Assembly (NCBI GenBank): GCA_964036155.1
Contig: OZ038423.1
Span: 62,139,249 to 62,203,248, forward strand
Length of the DNA stretch: 64,000 nt
Reading direction: 5' to 3'
Origin: Diploscapter coronatus
Taxonomy: Eukaryota > Nematoda > Chromadorea > Rhabditida > Rhabditidae
The translations under genes were made by a program, and so were the position numbers. The notes below the pieces were generated by a model. The model saw only the letters and a program-made list of their open reading frames with translations, made no database searches and was not told the DNA's origin. Shown in pieces: positions 1 through 12,500 of the stretch (position 1 is the first letter of the stretch; every line of letters starts with the position of its first letter).

Positions 1-3000
1 TCCTTCATGGACGCATCTCGAGGCAGACCCTTGAGGAAGTATGGCTCATCCTAAAAAGTAATGAAGAAATTATCATCAAAGTGAAAAGCAATTTGATAAG
101 TTGCGAATAACCTCTTGCATTTTTATCCCTGAGTTCCCCTTACCCTCTTGCAATTTTTACCTTCTTTTCTGGAAAATATCAAGGAGAAGAGAATGAAAAT
201 ACAAGATGCCCTACAAATCATACTTTTTCCAGGTATAATATAGATTTTGCAAAACGTATTCTTTTGAAAAATCTGTTCTAAAAGTCATGACTCGCCGTTT
301 CGAAGTTGACTTCGATGCGAGTGGATTCCCGCTTTCCACCAACCATCGACCCAATGAACGAGGTGTATGTCGTATTAGCCGTGGTCGACAGGGTTTGACG
401 GTGGACGTCATTCGATTTGTTCAGGGTCGTTTCGGTCTGAAATTTGAAATTAAATGAGGTGTCATCAATCCAGACTTGCAACTTTTTGAACCGAGGTTGG
501 CCACATGAAGCGAAATATTGCATCTTTACGAAAGAGAAAAAGAACATGTTTTCTTCGCGTTCTCGAAATTGCATACTATTTCACTTCGTGCGTTTAACCA
601 CGGTTTGAAAGGTTACAAGTCTGATAATTTTAGATTTTACCGCAGCCGTTGTTCCATGAGCCTTCGTCACATCGCTCGGCTGCACGTTCTCCTTTTCTTC
701 AGACACGTCTTTGTTCGAAACGAGAGTGTCGTCTACTGAAATTGAAGAAAAGTATTTTATTTTGGAGGAACATGGCTACGCAAAGGTAATTTTTTATACC
801 TGTCGCATCTTTCAGCGTTGATTCATGCGGTTCAACGGCGGTTTCGTTGATTGTCGGCTTCTCCGCAGTGACTGCCTGCCTCTCATCTTCCTCATCTTCA
901 TTGATCGATTCTTCAAAATTCGAACTGGTACTAGTATCCCTGCTACTGCTGCTACTCTCCGACTTTTCGGAAGACAAGGACCTGCTAGACGATGCCTGAA
1001 AATGTTCAAGAGTTAGTAAAGAATAATGGATAAAACAGAAATCGACTGTGTAAACTTTTCTTCTCAAAGAATGAAACGCAATAAGCATTCCTCCCCAAAT
1101 CGGGGGAAAAGAAAGCAAGCGAGAAACAGCGCATGGAAGGAATGTTTAGTTGTGTGAGAGGAAGGTTTACGCAGCCAAGAGATCTAACCTCGGTAATTGC
1201 GCTCATATCGAGCGGATGAAATAGGCCTGCAGTGGCGAGTGAATGTCGAGGAGTGCTGGTTGCAGCCACCGATTTGACGAACTCGGCAAAGTCCTTCAGA
1301 GGGGCGATGGATGAGCGGCGATTCTGACGCCTCTCCAACATTGATTTGTCTGAGATTTTCAGTTTTTGTTGTTGTTTAAATTGCCAATATGTAATCTGAA
1401 GTCTACCTTGGAACACGGTAAAGTTGATGATCTTCGTTTCATCGTGTCCGATAGCGGTATGAGTGGTCGGGTCAGCAGAATGAAACGTTCCAGTGATCAC
1501 CGTTGCATCTGAACATGGAATGTTGGCTTTTCTCAAGAGCACAATCATTCTTACCGTGTTTGCTGGTTGGATCCGAATCCATGGCCGGTGGCAGAACGAC
1601 ATGCGTTTGCGTGGTGTTGCCCTTTTCGATGGCATTTTTGATGATCTCGCTCAGACCAGCGTCCAGAGCATCTTAAATTAGATGATTTGAACCCGAGTTT
1701 TAAGGATTAAAGATGTAACGTTTGGGCTCGCTGGTTTTCACTCTCTTCCCACCACTACCTTTCTGTCGTTTCCACCGCTTTTTTCTTAAAAATAGCAAGC
1801 AAAAATTTGCACAAAAAAAAGTGGATAGAAACTACATGAGGATGAGAGTGCTAGGAGAGTGGAAGCTACAATGAACCTTATTAATGTAAAATTCAAAGCC
1901 TTGCATTCCTGAACAGTAAAATATGCAACTGATACTCACCGCCCGAGTCTTCTTGCACCCTCATTCTCGACATGGACTGGTTGATTGCTTCGAGAATCGA
2001 GTCCGTGGAGGTTGACTTCTTTGCACCCGACTTCTTCTTTGTCGTCTGCTTGGTCTGCGTCTGTACTTGTACTTCGGTTTTCCGCTTTTGTCTCTCCTCG
2101 AGGATCGTCCTTCTGCGATTCGTTAGATTCGCCTTCTTCTCTTCGTTCGCCTTGTTCCATGCGGCAATTTTAGCCCTGAAATTAGCAAGTTTTTTGGTGA
2201 ATAGAAGTTACCAGAAACGGAATTGTCACAAAGTTACGAATTTCGAACTCGAAATAATAACTTCGGTTGTTTTTCAGGAAAATTTGAAAAAGTAGTTACA
2301 TCGTAGTATCGTTGCAGACGAAATAGGGAAGGTTTGGCAGAGAACATATTCCCCTTCCATACTATTTTGTATGCAACTACTACAACTATTTTCCAGGTTT
2401 CCCTTTTTCAATGCCTAAAGTCAACTTCGACTATAACTACGAGATCTATTCAATTTTTGGCTTTGTGACGACACTGATCAGAAACTCATTGTGATAATTT
2501 ACTTGTCAAGGACAATGAAGATAAAAATCTACTAACTTTCCTTCGTCGGTTTGGGCCTCCCAATCCGAGATGTATTCATTCTTTCCGACTTTGTGAAGAG
2601 GGTTTCCATGTCTATCAGAGAAGGGCAGTTCGTATTTCTCGTATTCTTCTAACTGCAATTTGTCGGCGTTCGTGATCATTAGTTGCAGTTTATTCTACCT
2701 CCTCTTGAATCCTCCTCATTTCCTCTTCGTATTCGTCCTCCCATTCTGAAATATCTGTTAGATTCGGACGATGAGCACCCTAAAAGTGTCGTGTTGTGAA
2801 TTTTTTTTATCGATGTTAGTTCATCTATGATCTTCAATATTGGCCTCCCCCAAAATATCTGTCAGCAGATAAGGAAACTACAGGGTAGGAAAAGCAAGGA
2901 ATAAAATCAACTTTATCCGTTGATTAGTTTTTGACAAGTGCAGAATGCCCAAATCTCTTGCTTATCAGAGATGGAAACGAGTTGAAATCTGAGGAACAAA

Positions 3001-3501
3001 ATTGAAACTACACTCGAAATTACGTCCCATCCTTATTTTCAAGATGAAAGACCTACCCGTTTGTAGTTCTCCACAGCCTTCTTGTATTCCGGCGGAAGTT
3101 GAATGGGCTCGACGATGTAGCCGTGGTCGGGCTTTACATTGATCGTTTTATCTCGGTTGATTGTCCGATAGAGCTGAAAACAATTTCTCCCAAGTCTGTT
3201 AGCTTTTTTCTTTCTAGAAAACGACCTTCTGTACTAGTTTCCCTCAAGTTACCCTTAATTTTTCTAGAAGTTACAATCTTATCTTCTCTCCCATGGTATT
3301 TTCCAGAAAAAGTGATAACTTTCACAAAAGAGTAAGAGTAGCTTGAGAGTGACTAATGTAAGAGGACAGGAAATCTACAGAAATGAATTCGCTTCTTCAT
3401 ACCTGACCATGGCTCGTTCCCTGATCGCTCTTCTCGACGCCCACCTTCTGCACGATGATGCTCACATGCCCAGATGGCTGCTTGCGTCGGAATCGAGTCA
3501 T
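1..3501 (-). CDS. unrecognised multi-exon charged/Ser-rich protein, 3' end outside window
   Basis: I do not recognise this protein. Twelve exons on the minus strand join in one frame from an ATG at 3501-3499, which lies two bases after a TTTCAG acceptor. About 500 residues are in the window and the end is missing. Residues 1-100 are basic then acidic (start MTRFRRKQPSGHVS; EYEEEMRRIQEE near 90). A Lys/Arg/Glu-rich stretch likely to form helix or coiled coil spans about 140-195. An RRSSIAPL motif lies near 300, a Ser-rich acidic linear region at 345-410, and a KEN-box-like EEKENVQP near 420. The last exon (1-50) is reached only through a GC donor; reading past that donor meets a stop at 278-280. 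The KEN box and RRxS motif could suggest a cell-cycle phosphoprotein, but that is inference. It is divergent from CCDC51. Confidence 0.6.
51..295 (-). other. GC-AG intron (unknown gene, last intron in window)
   Basis: The donor is ACG|GCGAGT and the acceptor is TTTTTAG. Both flanking exons are in phase 0. Without splicing here, the frame reaches TAG at 280-278 and exon 1-50 would have no partner. No GT donor gives as long a conserved-looking exon, although GT sites further upstream in the exon could also keep the frame. Confidence 0.5.
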
Positions 3502-4418
3502 TAAATCTGAAATAAAGACGAGTAGACGAATGAATTGGTGAAAAGCATCGATTATGAGATAATGAATGAAAAATCAATTTTACGCTGACAATTTAAACGT
3601 AAGATAAAGCCACTAGGATGAAAGTTCAAACATATGGCAACCTGTAAATGATGGAATGTCGTATGTGTTAGGGAGTAAGAGGAGGGAGAAATAGTATGGA
3701 AAAAAGACCATTCTGTCATTTCGTCAATTACAAACTGCCGTTTCAAATGATCACTCTTTGAATAAAAGCGGAAAAGGAAAGAGGCGGCATTTGCGGTCCC
3801 CACTCTTCGTTACCATTTCTTCAGTTCTATCGGCATCTGGCCAACTTATGAAAATGAAGCGAGGTCAAAGTCACTGTCAAGGAAGGACTTGCTCAACTTT
3901 TCGGCAAAGTTTTCAAGAATTCATGCTGGATCGTGAAATTTTCCCCAACTTACACAACCATCGACTGTATGAATCTTCAAAACTGGATTACGCGCCTGTG
4001 CTCGAATGAGGTTAACAATGATTGGGATTCGAGATCAGTCTGGTTAGGTAGGTAATTTGTAAACAGTAAAAAACGAAGAAAAATAAAGTTTTAGAAAATA
4101 GCGACGATTTTGCGGAGAAAGTAATTTTGAATCGACTGTGTTCGCGCTCTGACGAAAATTAGCTTCGTTTACGCTCAAAACCACTCGCTAAAATCTTCGA
4201 TAGACGGTTCTATTTTCACCCGGAATTTCGTGCTTGTTTATTTTCCGCTGTTTTTTCGTGATTTTTTTTCCAAAAATCTTGTAGAATTTCTCAATGCACT
4301 TCCTGTTCTTCTGGTTTTCATGAGATATTTATGAAATTGCTCATTTTTGCGCAAAATTTGTATTCTTTTTCCGGAAAACGAGTAATTTCTTGATTTTCAG
4401 AACTCGACGCGATTCGAA
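3502..4418. promoter_or_regulatory. shared upstream region of two divergent genes
   Basis: This gap separates the minus-strand unknown gene from plus-strand CCDC51. A TTTCAG acceptor sits just before the unknown gene's ATG (minus strand, 3512-3507) and TGATTTTCAG at 4391-4400 precedes the CCDC51 start. Both look like trans-splice acceptors, so the true promoters lie somewhere between. Open frames here are short and I see no conserved product. Confidence 0.4.
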
Positions 4419-6886
4419 ATGCTGGGTTCACTTCGGTTATGTCGAGTGAATGTACAGCTGAACTCGAAGACGAAGACGATCGGCGATTCCTCGAACTGGG
4501 CCACTTGGAACAGGGCGAATTGGCAACGACGACTCCTCTCGACTGCTCCTGCAGGTGCACAAGCAGCTGCAACGAATTCACCCACGACTAGCTCCGTCGA
4601 AAATGAACGGTAGGCAGTTTCACTGACATTGTCGAGTTGTAATTTGGCGAGAAATAATGGTGAATTCATTCTGACTAGGCAAAGTAATGTCTTACAGTTA
4701 GTCATTTCACTTCTACAGCTAGATCAATTGGATTTTATTTTTCGAGCACTTGCTTCGTTTGACCATTTCACGGGGAACAACTTGCAAAGGATCCGCGTCC
4801 TGCAAGAATTTTCGTAATTTTGCATTTCTCATTCTGATTACTCGAAAATACAAGTACCAAATTACTACAAGTCCATGGTTAGCATCATATAACTGGAATA
4901 GTAAGAAGTCAAATTTCAGAGGAAGCGGAATTATAAATCGATGGATGGATACGTACGAAGAGTTCCTTGGGATAAAGGCTGTAAAAGATGCACAGGCTGA
5001 AGTCATGAAGGTATAATTCATGGGTGTTGTTTCTCCCTTTGAGTAATGCCATTTTTGAAAGAGGAATATGGCTGATTTTATGGATATTTATAGCTTTCAT
5101 TGAAACATGAACATGAGAATGAGCAGGAGTCAATCTTTCGACCTTTTCTATTCTTACTTATGCTATAATGTTCAAAGTCAAGGTGTTTTCTCGATATATC
5201 ACAATTTCAAGAACATTTTCTGCTTCAGTGGGAAGAAAAGCTGAGCCAAGCGCAGATGATTCGCCGCGTAAAGCAGGCCGAGCTGAACGGCATTCAATCC
5301 AGACTCAAAGAGATCCACTTCGATTTGGACAGAACCAGTCGAGGAGAGGACAAGTAGTTTTTTTTCTTTTTTTAATTTTGCGTATTAAATTTTGGTATTG
5401 AAACCTGATTAATGGCATGGCAAATTCTTTATTGTCGTTTGTAGTCAGATTGAATACATCTTCTGAAGCATAGAATTTTGATAATTCCAATTTGAACATT
5501 TGAAGGAAGAATTTTCACGCAGAAAAGTTCCAGATACCTCCAATTACTGACGGAAGAGCACGCGATTATCAAGAAAGAGCGTGAGTTGATAAGTGAATTT
5601 GCGGGGCTCGAGACTGCCGAGCGAGAGGCTTTTCATCAACTCTCAAATAGGTTGGACGATTCTTCATTTAATGATTTTTTGCATTTTGCAGAGTCCGATC
5701 AGGTCACGAGAAGGAGAGGGAGCGATCGGAGAAAACCAAATGGTGGGGCGTCAGTGCTTCGCTGTGTGGAGCCATTCTCGGTATCATCGGAACATCTATC
5801 GGTAAATTTCGTCTGCATTTTATGAGATTTCCCTGTTAATGATTCTGACTGCCTTTCATAATTTCTTTCCTGAGCAGAAGTATTTCTGCTGACAAGAATG
5901 CTTCAAACCTTTGTTTGCAGTACTTGTACAATTCATATTGGAAGAGTCATGCCAAATTTCAGGCAACGAATTGCGAATGCGAAAACTACGAGATCTGCTT
6001 CCACTCGGCAGCAAGCAAATGACCGAAATGGCCAAGGCAATTGGGGAACAGAATGAGAGGGTAAGGTTCATTTTTTTTCGATTTTTTTTTATCAATTTGG
6101 ATTATTTCAAAAAATTCGCATTTACGCTTCTATATTTTTCGGGGCGAGTCAAAATATGTTTAAATTAGGAAAAGTCCGCTCAAAATTGTCCTTTTTTTTG
6201 TTATCTCTCCTCATTCATACTTTTCAGGTTTCCGAATTCATCACAGAAATGCGTGACGCTCTCAACTTGGAAGGCAGCATTACAGTGGAGCCCATAAAAA
6301 GTGAAGCATTCAAACAGCAGGATTTGGAAAAAGTAGGCATTTTTTGGAAATTTCAAATAGTTATTGATTTTTCAGGTGATCACGACAATTCGCGGGGAGA
6401 ACAAGCAGCTGTCGAAGCAAATGGAGGAATTGACGCGACTCGCCAAACTGGATTCCGCACTCGCTGCCGATCCTAATGCTGTTGTAGGAATTTTGAAACT
6501 TCCTTATTTGTTTATCATCCATCATCATTTAAGAAGTTTTTTATTGAAAAAAATTTCCTTATCAGTTTATTCGCCTTTTTAATAGAATATGAAAGTGTCG
6601 TAGAAAGTCTTTATGAAAACGATACATTCGAAGGAATAAAGAGCAGGCCAAATGCCTTGTTATTTTCAACATTTTGTTCTGATGTTGAAATTTTTACAAA
6701 GGATGGAGTTTTTAAAATTTAATTTTTAAGGTATACGTGGGCAGTGACATGGAGCGATTGTTGGACCAGACGGAGAGGAACCTGGAATCGAAGATGAAGT
6801 TGCAGACCCTGATCACTGTGGTCATCGTATACTCGGCTGTGGCCGTCACTGCTCCTTGGATCTATGCGTTCTTCAGAGGAGGCTGA
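4419..6886 (+). CDS. CCDC51: CCDC51 / MITOK, mitochondrial ATP-sensitive K+ channel pore subunit
   Basis: In vertebrates CCDC51 (MITOK) is an inner-membrane protein that forms the mitoKATP channel with ABCB8. Nine exons give about 340 residues. The N-terminus is Arg-rich and looks like a matrix-targeting sequence (WQRRLLSTA near residue 40). The diagnostic block RWMDTYEEFLGIKAVKDAQ matches the family's W-x-x-FEEFVGLNEVREAQ. Long coiled coil follows (LKEIHFDLDRTSRGEDKYL), then a first membrane segment (ASLCGAILGIIGTSIG), more coiled coil, and a second membrane segment next to the C-terminus (ITVVIVYSAVAVTAPWIY), reproducing the coiled-coil/two-TM layout. The start was chosen as the first ATG after a TTTTCAG acceptor. 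The last intron ends in TTTTTAAG, an unusual AAG acceptor. I am sure of the family; channel function in this organism is inferred. Confidence 0.88.
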
Positions 6887-9531
6887 ATTGAAAGGATCGA
6901 AGGATGAGCTTTTTCTTCCTTTCTATATTTTTTATTTGAAGAATATACATTTTTTTATAATTTAACGAGCAATGCAGTTATTGAACACAACCAGCTAGAT
7001 TTCCAATGCTCTTGTAATTTTTTTCGGGTAAGCATCTGAATGAAATTGTCAATTTGAAAAACGGTATCTTTACCTAACCGGTTTTATTCCAAAGCGATGG
7101 CAATTTCGAACGAGGAACATGCTCATTGCAAGCTTCTTGAATAATTTATGCAGCTATTTATTGGACTTTGTATCCAAGCGTTGAAATAGATTTGTATGCA
7201 AAGTAAACTGACCATGGTTTATCTTTGCATATGATTGACGAAAGCGCATACATACAGAAATATTATAATTTATAGCCCCAATAAATATGACAAAAAATGT
7301 TAAAATTCAAGAAGCTAAATCATTGCTCAATGATGAAAGATTGCAAAATAACTGCCGTTAAGCAATTTCTGTTAGGCCAATTTTATCTCGGTTAAGATTG
7401 GAGGGTGTTTGAGTCAAATTCCTGACTAAAACCCGCTTCTTATATCCAATACCTTCAATCGTACGGGTATCCAATATTCATTGAATTTTAGGCAGAAGAT
7501 GTGTAGTTTTTATTAATGTTTCATACACACAAGCTGTACAGTATTTGACTAGATTTGTTTCTTAACGCAGGAATTAGCATATTTTCCATAGGGTTTGCGT
7601 TTAGAAGTTTGCCTTATTATACAAATTTGAAATAATAAAAATCTTAAAGTTAACTAAATGATGAGTAGTTAAAGTTATAACGAGCATGAGAAGTGATTGA
7701 GTTGTTTGCTTTACCCTCATTAATTGGTTCATCAAAGTTGCAAAAATGCACTATAACAAATTGCTTATCCATTAGTTATCAGCACAAATATTCCTAACCA
7801 TCACGAACCCTATTTTTGCGATGTACAAATAACACAGTATGTACAAATGATTTACTCTTTCATTCAAAAAATTATTGCTTCAATAGCACAAAATTAATAA
7901 AATACAAGAAATAATAGAAGTTTCCAAAACTCACTGATTGTGTAGCCCCGAAAAGTACAGAAAGAAAAAATCATCGTTTTCTCATCGCGAATTTTTCCTT
8001 CGTGACTCGGTCATTTGACCATCCACTTCATCATTTCATGTTCATTTCACTCATCACCCAGATTGCTGTAGAGATGAGTTGCAATGCAATATGCATATGG
8101 GTCGCTGGGTCGAGAGTGAAGAGGAAGGCCACGGAAGGGCAAAGAGTGAAGGCCCTCTTGACTCCAATCCTTACTTTCATCTTCCCTCCCCCTTTTCCAC
8201 GGATACTTTCTTCGGATTCGGACTTTTCTATCATTCATATTCATGCGAATGTTCTACATAAATCAACACGAGTATTCAACATCAGCTTCGTTTTACTAAC
8301 TTTTTTCTCATTTCATTTATCTCATTTTGCGCGTCGAAAATTCGTCGATTGAAACACAGCGGATGAAGTTGTTGTTATTTTACTTCAGATCTTTTAAATT
8401 TACTTTTTCGTGTTTAAAATTCTCTCTTCAATCATATTTATCAATTCCGCCTTGTTTCCAGGTTCAAAGTCTAAATTTTGAAAGTTGCAAAACTAGGAGC
8501 GCATTTATGTAAATTTTTGCCGTAAAAACTCACGTCAATCTTTAAAGACGCTGCTTTCCAAGACAATACTCTCCCCATGGCAATTTGGGACAATTTCTGT
8601 GTCACAGGAAGCCTCACATTCTCTCCTTTCTTGTGAGGGAAGTGACAGCTAGTTTTTGTGCTGAATCTTCGTTTTCGTTGCTTTCTTTTCGGAACTCATT
8701 CCTTTCGAATCGTCCAATGGTGCAATCTCATTCTGATCGGCCATGCATAGCATCATTTCCCTATTGAGTTCTTCGGCCATGCTTTTCCTTCTTCAGCGTT
8801 TTTGTGCCTTTCCGCAACTATTCAAACGGTTTCAACCATTCATATTCTTCATTCATCCTCTTTTGACTCTTTATTTTTCACTATCCCTCTCCATTTCATA
8901 GCGTTTTCATATTCTTTCACCCTCTCTTCCAAATCATTTCATCTCATTTCTCTTTACTTATTATTTCATCGTCCTTTCGTCGCTCCATAACTTTCCCTCT
9001 TCTTGCCTCGAGCGATCCCCCATTTCATCAGAGCCTCTACTAATTCCCTTTATAACTTTTCCCATCTTTTCACTCGCTTTTCATTGTATTGTTCGATCTC
9101 TTATGCAATTGTAGGAAGAGAAAGGAAGAGGAAGAGGGATTTCCCATGTATCGTAAATAGACGAATTAAGTTCTGAAATCCGAATTTCCAAAGCCCAAAT
9201 TCTTTATATCGTATCTCTTATCATAGACACTTTTGAATTTTTCACCTCTGTAATATCATAGCAATTTTTAAACAAGCCATCTTTGTAAGAATGAAGATCA
9301 ACTTCTTCCAGAACTTAAAAACTATTTTCACGAAGAATTTCCGTGTCATCGTGTCTAAATGTTTTGATATTCAGACATATCTTAATTTTAGTTTGATCAT
9401 CATCGAATTTACCCATCGGATATTTCGAGCTTCCGTAAATCTTCTCCTTCTTCATCTGTCCATCTACCTATTCCCTATCTATTGCCATTCATCGTCCCTA
9501 TTCGCTATTCATATTCATTCATTCTTTGTGC
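6887..9531. other. 2.6 kb intergenic region, no gene found
   Basis: This holds the CCDC51 3' UTR, then AT-rich DNA. From about 8000 to 9530 the plus strand is strikingly poor in G and rich in T and C, with many repeats of ATTCAT, CATTTCAT and CATATTC. The open frames found there (60-116 codons) are explained by this low-complexity bias and lack recognisable domains. It probably includes upstream control sequence for the ground-like gene. Confidence 0.4.
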
Positions 9532-12500
9532 CATGCGACTTGGTTTGACACGGCTATTCGCCGATAGCCCTTGGCTAACTCTGCTGATAGTTTATTTGGC
9601 CACGACAGTACAGATTCAGGCCAGAGATTATTGTAAGTTTTGTAAATTCTTTTTTTTATTATAAATTTGAGTTGGCTGATATTCTTTTCACAATATTATT
9701 ATGTTTTCTTGAGAAGTTCATTCAGTTTTGGAGAGAAATCGTACTGGTAAAAAATCTAATAGCTTTTCAAGAAGCCTATTATTTATTAGTTCAAGTTCAA
9801 CAAAAACAACTAACATTTTTCTTTAATTATAATGTTTCCGCGATTGCTTCTCGAATTAGCGTTTCTTCCTTCCAAATCCGCGGTCAAGAAGTACAGTCTG
9901 CAGTCGCATTGAGTGAAGTCAGCAAAAACAGTTGACTCTCCTCGGGTAATTGTCAATTGCAGTCAGGCTGCTGCAGAGAGCGATTAAGCAGATCCTTTCA
10001 TCCTCCATTCTCTCAGTCCTCATCCTTATTTGCCCGTTTGTTTCCAGCCAAGTGGCAGGTTTGAAGACTTTCCTCCAACTTTTCATTTCTTCTCCCGATT
10101 TTTTTCCCTCAGCTAACTGGCTCGCATCAGACTTTGAGTGACAGCTATGAAAGCTAATTCACTTGTTTCTTTTTAGACTAAAAGTTACTGTACAAAGATT
10201 TTTTCCGACAAATGCACGTAGTTGCGCTACAAAATTTGGCGAAAGAATGAACGAAACTCAAAAGTTATAAGACAATTGAAATTAGTTTTTACCATGTATT
10301 AAAATTATTTTATCATTTGTTTTGCACTATATTTCTTTGAGATATCATCTACAGACTGTCTAACTTTATTCATTTTTAATCTCATGCAAATGAGCAAATG
10401 CGATTTTAATCTAACAACAAACAAGATTCAAAACCTGAAGGCAGCTTCATGAAGAGAAGATGAAGGACCGTTTAGTAAGAGAAGAAAGGGTCGTTTGATT
10501 TATGTGATGAGGGAAAAACTGACGCTTACCGGTCGAGGCTACTTCTGCGGGCAGGCATTCCGACTTTATTCTGCAGATTGGATTTGACACTGACCGTGTT
10601 TTGGTGTGAATTTGTGAAGTTCCATGAACTTGAAAAGCTTTGGAAATGAAAGTAGAAAATTGTTTTTCAATTGGTGAAGTTCAGCTTCCGCACGAGATCT
10701 TTACGAGAAACAAAGACGATGGGAAAATGTCGAGGACATTTTAGAATTAGCGGGTTTAAAGAAGAGAGTAGGCAGAAAACCAAAATTTTAGAAAGAAAGA
10801 AACTGAATTTCAGAACTATCATAAGCGATACGGCTATCATTCTGGCCGTAGCGAAATTAGAAGACATCCGGGAAGCTATGGAAGGAAAAATTGGTCAAAC
10901 GAAAGGCAAAATTACGAGATCGCTTTGTTAGAAGCCAAGGCTGATTCTGTGCCTTCGTGGAGTCATGCCATTGATGATAAGGATACGATTTATGATATTG
11001 AAAGGGTAACGATTAAGCGCATAATTTTTTTTTCTAATTTTCACGAACTTCCAAGTTTTTTTTCGCAAGCATTTACTTTTCGATAGAGGTGAAGTTTGAA
11101 TTGAGCATCGTTTTTGTGCAAATGGAATGAAGATATGCTATTCAAACGTTTGTTATTTTGAATTTTCATAGTGAAAATAGACTTGAGCTTTTTTCTCAGT
11201 AAATTCTATAATTTTTGGTAGTTTCTTGAAAAAAATGCAATTTTTCAGGATCTAGCACAATGGACCCCTGTCGATCTCGCGAAAGAGTCGCAAGAAATAG
11301 TGGAATCGGCCACAACTCCGAAGGATTCTGAGGAGAGTGATCTGCAAGACTTGGAGAAGGAAATGGACGAGGCCAGTTGGACACTCGCCTCCACTTTTGC
11401 TACAAAGGCGCCTGTTGTAAGTTTCTCTTATCTTCTTTCAAATCAAAGCTGATCTTCATTAGCCAAGATAGAAGTTTAATAAATACATGGTGTTCTGGCA
11501 CTGGTATGATAAAGAATCCGCTTCTAACCTTTTTCATGCTGTATATCATGCATATTTAAAATTTTAAATAGCTGTTCAAAGTTTAGAATTGAATTTTTGA
11601 AAAAGATTGATTTCGCTTTGGCACTTTCTGCCGTGGTTGAATACTCCTTGACAATTTGTCTACCTTTCTTGGTTGACCTTTATTCTTTCCCAAAGTTGAC
11701 TCATCCCGACTTTAATTTCCATTGTCCACATAATCGTTACATAATAGCACGAACAATACTACTCTTCAAAATACCTTTGAAGGCATAGTGTTTTACGGAA
11801 GGTGAAATTAATAGGAGAATAAGACATGTTTCTAAGAAAATTCGTAAAAATACGAATTTTAGGTGCTGGACTACGCTTCTGTAGTTAGGAATCATCCTCG
11901 ATACATGACAAGAATGCGACCGAATACTGAAGCTACGCTGACCTCGAAAGTTCCTGAAATCAACAAAGTCGAAGTCAAGAAGCCTGCCAAGTTAATTGAG
12001 GATAGGAAGGCTATTTCGAGGAAGAGAAGGGTAAGAAATTTACATTTAGCTGTTATCCAATGCCTTTTGAATTCTTTAAACCCATTTCTTCCGTTAACTT
12101 TTCCCGGAATTGAAAATGCGTCTTCATTTCTAACAATACAAATATTTTCTGCTCCTCATTTCATAAGCGTTCTTCTCACTGCTGTAAAAATTTGGTTGTT
12201 GATTTACGAAGAATGCTTCTTTCCAATTATTTTTTTCCACTTTAGAACCGTTTCACCAAAGCACCTTCTCCTGCCGAAATCGCGAAGAATCTGCTCGAAT
12301 TGGACAAGTTGGACTTCGATTTGACAGGTCAATCTGCCCATCCCGCAATTGAATTCGTCAACAAATTGGGAGATCAAATCGAGAGCGAAGAATTGAAAAC
12401 TATCGCTGCGAGATACACGCCTAATTACATGGTCAGGGATGGAATCCTGTACAGGAAAGACAACACTCCTATTGCTAAGTTAGTTTAACTAATTTTTGTT

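Noticed and set aside
278..574. 98-codon minus-strand ORF as the end of the unknown gene
   Set aside because: Using the GCGAGT donor at 295 gives an in-phase join to a further coding exon at 1-50. The stop at 278 is then intronic, although GT-only splicing cannot be excluded.
8002..8352. 116-codon plus-strand ORF
   Set aside because: It sits in T/C-rich low-complexity DNA, overlaps open frames on both strands and shows no domain or splice context.
10050..10060. 11-nt microexon (CCAAGTGGCAG) as exon 2 of the ground-like gene
   Set aside because: It also restores phase, but a 44-nt candidate at 10685-10728 gives a longer, coding-like exon. Neither is proven.
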